This document shows positions 62,501 to 64,000 of a DNA stretch of 64,000 bases, piece after piece. This DNA is from JADCCX01 sp051649305 (lineage in GTDB: Bacteria > Pseudomonadota > Alphaproteobacteria > Rhizobiales > Beijerinckiaceae). Below the pieces are notes generated by a model that did no database searches, had not been told where the DNA came from, and saw only the letters and a list, made by a program, of their open reading frames with translations. Every line of letters starts with the position of its first letter. The stretch's first letter is position 1. The DNA lies in assembly GCA_051649305.1 (NCBI GenBank), contig JBOFGV010000073.1, positions 1-64,000 of the forward strand. The letters are read 5' to 3'. The position numbers and the translations under genes are program-made.

Positions 62501-63043
62501 ATAGAGATCGATGATCCCGCCGCGCACGGCATATTCCCCGGCATCGCGCACGGTGGGTGTGCGCACGAAACCGTTGTGCTCCAGCCAGCGCGTCAGATCT
62601 TCCATGTCAAGCGCATTGCCAGGAGCTGCTGCCAGTGCCTGTGCTGATACCCAGCCGACAGGTGGCACACGCTGCACCAGTGCGTTGGCTGTGGTGATGA
62701 CAAGGCGCGGGCGTTCGCCACCGCGAGAGCGCACAAGGCGGGACAAGGTCGCCATGCGCCGCGCCAGAATGCCAGCATTGGGCGAGGCGCGGTCATAGGG
62801 CTGGCAATCCCATGAAGGAAAGGAGAAGACCTCGATTTCCGGCGCAAAGAACGACAGCCCGTGCTCGATGGCAGCAGCCCGCACCGCATCACGCGCCACA
62901 AACAGGCTGAGGGCCGGGAGATCAACGCCTGCTTTGAACAGCGCGCGCGCGACCTCGGCAGCCGCCAGCGCTTCCGTTCCATCCGAAACATCGCAGACGG
63001 TGAAAGGCGCTTTGGATTGCAGCAAAAGGGGTGGAATGAACAT
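59531..63043 (-). CDS. mfd: Transcription-repair coupling factor
   Basis: A 1170-residue helicase that removes stalled RNA polymerase at lesions and recruits UvrA. Layout: UvrB-like N-terminal module (to about 340), RNA-polymerase interaction domain (about 480-560; VHVDHGIGRFIGLKTV), translocase Walker A GDVGFGKTE near 650 and DEEQHFG near 750, and a TRCF C-terminal domain. Full length. A family B palindromic element lies 53 bp upstream. The run sdhE-mfd is typical of alphaproteobacteria. Confidence 0.97.
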   Translation of the reverse strand: MFIPPLLLQSKAPFTVCDVSDGTEALAAAEVARALFKAGVDLPALSLFVARDAVRAAAIEHGLSFFAPEIEVFSFPSWDCQPYDRASPNAGILARRMATLSRLVRSRGGERPRLVITTANALVQRVPPVGWVSAQALAAAPGNALDMEDLTRWLEHNGFVRTPTVRDAGEYAVRGGIIDLYAPGVVGPVRMDFFGDTLETIRAFDPETQRSTGPMAMLELIPMSEFQMTSDAIRRFRQGYVTSFGAATKGDMLYEAISEGRRFPGMEHWTPLFHAKMSRLTDYVPGAALILDHLAVDAAKERIAQAGDYYTNRKTGLEAVAAGSAPYKPLPPETLYWSADELQKMVSAESTVTLTPYAVPPGGSMKVVELGGRKGRIFAAERADESVNVFDAAVAHIRSLQATGKRVLLAAWTDGSRDRLAGVMGDHGLTAAKPVASLASAKALAANEVGLVILPLESGLELPDLAIVAEQDILGERMVRGRAPSKRAKDFISELSTMSVNDVVVHVDHGIGRFIGLKTVTALGSPHDCLELHYANGDKLFLPVENIELLSRYGGEDTEVQLDRLGGGGWQARKAKLKKRILEMAKQLIKIAAARLLREAPKFVANDNAYSEFIARFPYNETDDQQNAIDAVMDDMASGRPMDRLICGDVGFGKTEVALRAAYAAAMSGKQVAVVVPTTLLARQHHKTFAERFRGLPINVAQASRMVGSAELAATKKGITDGTVDIVVGTHALLGKAINFRDLGLLIVDEEQHFGVGHKERLKELRAEVHVLTLSATPIPRTLQLALTGVRELSIIATPPVDRLAVRTFIAPFDPMIVREALLRERYRGGQSFYVVPRIEDLADIRAFLDSQVPEIKYAVGHGQMAPTELEEVMGNFYDGKFDVLLSTTIVESGLDIPSANTLIIHRADMFGLGQLYQLRGRVGRSKTRAYALFTLPANKPPTPQAEKRLKVLQSLDSLGAGFQLASHDLDIRGAGNLLGDEQSGHIKEVGYELYQQMLEEAVANLKAGIEDEVEEHWSPTIVTGTPVLIPEAYVMDLDLRMALYRRLSTLETEQGIESFAAEMIDRFGPLPPEVEQLMSIVAIKTLCRRANIQKVEAGPKGIVVAFRDNSFANPNGLVRYVTERGSFAKVRPDMRVVFNGDYESPSRRLRETRRLMGDLTRIAEGKKAV

Positions 63044-63095
63044 CGGGCTATTTCACACAAGGGCTGATTCAAAACGAGCACTATGCTTCATAACA

Positions 63096-63215
63096 TCCCT
63101 CCCCCCATTTATGGTGGGAGGGAAGATCGAGCGAAGCGGAGATCAGGGTGGGGGGAATCTGTGCAGTTGATAGACCCCCCACCCCGGCCCTCCCCACCAC
63201 AAGTGGGGGGAGGGA
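63096..63215. repeat. Palindromic intergenic element, family B copy 2
   Basis: About 120 bp between sdhE and mfd, sharing CCCTCCCCCCATTTATGG, the GGGTGGGGGG / CCCCCCACCCC pair and the AAGTGGGGGGAGGGA end with the copy at 56454. It differs in the centre. Confidence 0.8.
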
Positions 63216-63234
63216 GAAAGCCAACCTCTCGCGT

Positions 63235-63531
63235 TCAGACCTGCACCGGCTTGTCGTGGGAAGGGAACGCCTTCCGCGCCTGAAACACCGGCGTGTCATA
63301 GTTCACGGGCGTCTCTTCCCGGTTGGTGATCCAGGCCAGCAGATCGCGGTCAGGGGCCTCAATCAGCAGTTCGAAGATATCAAGCTCGGCGTCGGTCATG
63401 GTGTCCAGACGCTCCTCGGCAAACCGGCCCATGATCAGGTCCATCTCGCGCATGCCGCGATGCCAGGCGCGGAACAGGATTTTCTTGCGGCGCGGATCAA
63501 GATCAACGGTGGAGCGGACAAGGCCAGACAT
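63235..63531 (-). CDS. sdhE: Succinate dehydrogenase assembly factor 2 (SdhE/DUF339)
   Basis: A 98-residue protein that promotes flavinylation of the SDH flavoprotein. The family motif RGMREMDLIMGRF is present at about residues 20-32 (RGxxE core). The start was chosen at MSGLVRSTVD, preceded by GAGG, instead of 63564. It lies 191 bp upstream of mfd on the same strand. Gap 63565-63683 shows nothing recognisable. Confidence 0.92.
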   Translation of the reverse strand: MSGLVRSTVDLDPRRKKILFRAWHRGMREMDLIMGRFAEERLDTMTDAELDIFELLIEAPDRDLLAWITNREETPVNYDTPVFQARKAFPSHDKPVQV

Positions 63532-63683
63532 CGAAAAACCTCGCTTGGTAGAATTTGGCATCATGAAAAACGAAAAGAGCTGCAGGCAGGTTTTTCAGGC
63601 CTGTCTGCAGTGCGCGAAACGTCAGTATCCCTTTACGGCGCGGAAGTCAGCCCGGATTTATGAACTGCGGCGCTTTGGCAAGC

Positions 63684-64000
63684 TTATACAGCCGCTGACT
63701 TCAAACGGCTTCCACGCAGAAATCCTGAGGCCTCAAGGCTGGAATAAGCAACGGATGTGATGTGGGCATTGATGCGTTTGAGGTCACGCAGGATATCGAG
63801 ATGCAACGTGCTGGTTTCGATGGAAGCCAGAGTTCCCTCCCGCAGGCGGGAAAGATGGCTTTCCATGGCCTCGCGCTCGGCAACGCGAATCCTGTCCTTT
63901 TCAGTCACCAGTTCACGGGCCATGCCCATATCGCCGGTCATGAACACGGCAACCGCCAGCCGCATCTGCTCCACCACGCGGGTGTGGAGGGACTGGATTT
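63684..64000 (-). CDS. Na/Pi cotransporter family protein, C-terminal part only
   Basis: The visible 105 residues are the C-terminal end of a longer gene that runs past the window edge. They resemble the PhoU-like helical tail of Na/Pi cotransporters (COG1283): KDRIRVAEREAMESHLSRL, ETSTLHLDILRDLKRINAHI and VAYSSLEASG. No membrane segments are in this part, as expected. Confidence 0.8.
   Translation of the reverse strand, partial: IQSLHTRVVEQMRLAVAVFMTGDMGMARELVTEKDRIRVAEREAMESHLSRLREGTLASIETSTLHLDILRDLKRINAHITSVAYSSLEASGFLRGSRLKSAAV

Overview
The window is a gene-dense, GC-rich (roughly 58-60% by eye) chromosomal segment of an alphaproteobacterium, most likely of the order Hyphomicrobiales/Rhizobiales. 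This rests on the family-level look of the proteins (UPF0314/DUF2585, a Rhizobium-type MatB, GlcE/GlcF, the sdhE-mfd neighbourhood) and not on any marker RNA. No rRNA, tRNA or CRISPR array was seen. I could not assign a genus.

Layout. 1-5447 (minus): a peptide/opine-type ABC importer with its binding protein, divergent from a LysR regulator (5710) that heads a plus-strand run of an ArgE-like deacetylase, a PLP Cys/Met-type lyase and an unknown protein. 9643-16357: GNAT, an isolated flhA, a membrane chemoreceptor and a DUF4139 (MuiA-like) secreted protein. 16742-22948: purA, a membrane protein, ppc and a YdcF-like protein. 23508-28668 (plus): a second peptide ABC importer, without binding protein, followed by an M20 peptidase.

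28675-41253 (minus) is the centrepiece. Fourteen tightly packed gas-vesicle-type genes read gvpN, orf109, gvpO, gvpJ-like, gvpH, gvpF/L, gvpG, a CDC48-type AAA+ ATPase, a gvpF/L-J-domain fusion, gvpF/L, gvpS-like, gvpF/L, gvpK and a 620-residue protein with three internal repeats. They are followed by a four-gene operon carrying a photoactive yellow protein (PYP) homologue flanked by three unrecognised proteins, two of which are related to each other. No canonical GvpA shell protein or GvpC is visible. Only GvpJ-like and GvpS-like members of the GvpA family are present, next to an unusually heavy chaperone set (Hsp20, J domain, CDC48). The most interesting hypothesis is a blue-light-linked gas vesicle, or a gas-vesicle-derived assembly with a novel shell or scaffold.

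41398-50403: matB divergent from a Bug-type solute receptor, glcE/DUF2585/glcF without glcD, a DUF900 hydrolase and a soluble chemoreceptor-PilZ fusion. 50407-55626: methylmalonyl-CoA mutase subunits separated by a HigBA-type toxin-antitoxin pair and an orphan gene. 55784-64000: housekeeping genes (phhB, thpR, an aminotransferase, mfd, sdhE) and the end of a Na/Pi cotransporter.

Five imperfect-palindrome intergenic elements of about 100-170 bp, in at least three sequence families, lie at 16387, 44103, 52512, 56454 and 63096. The one at 52512 lies inside the methylmalonyl-CoA mutase reading frame and is translated. All coordinates and residue numbers were counted by hand and may be off by one or two.
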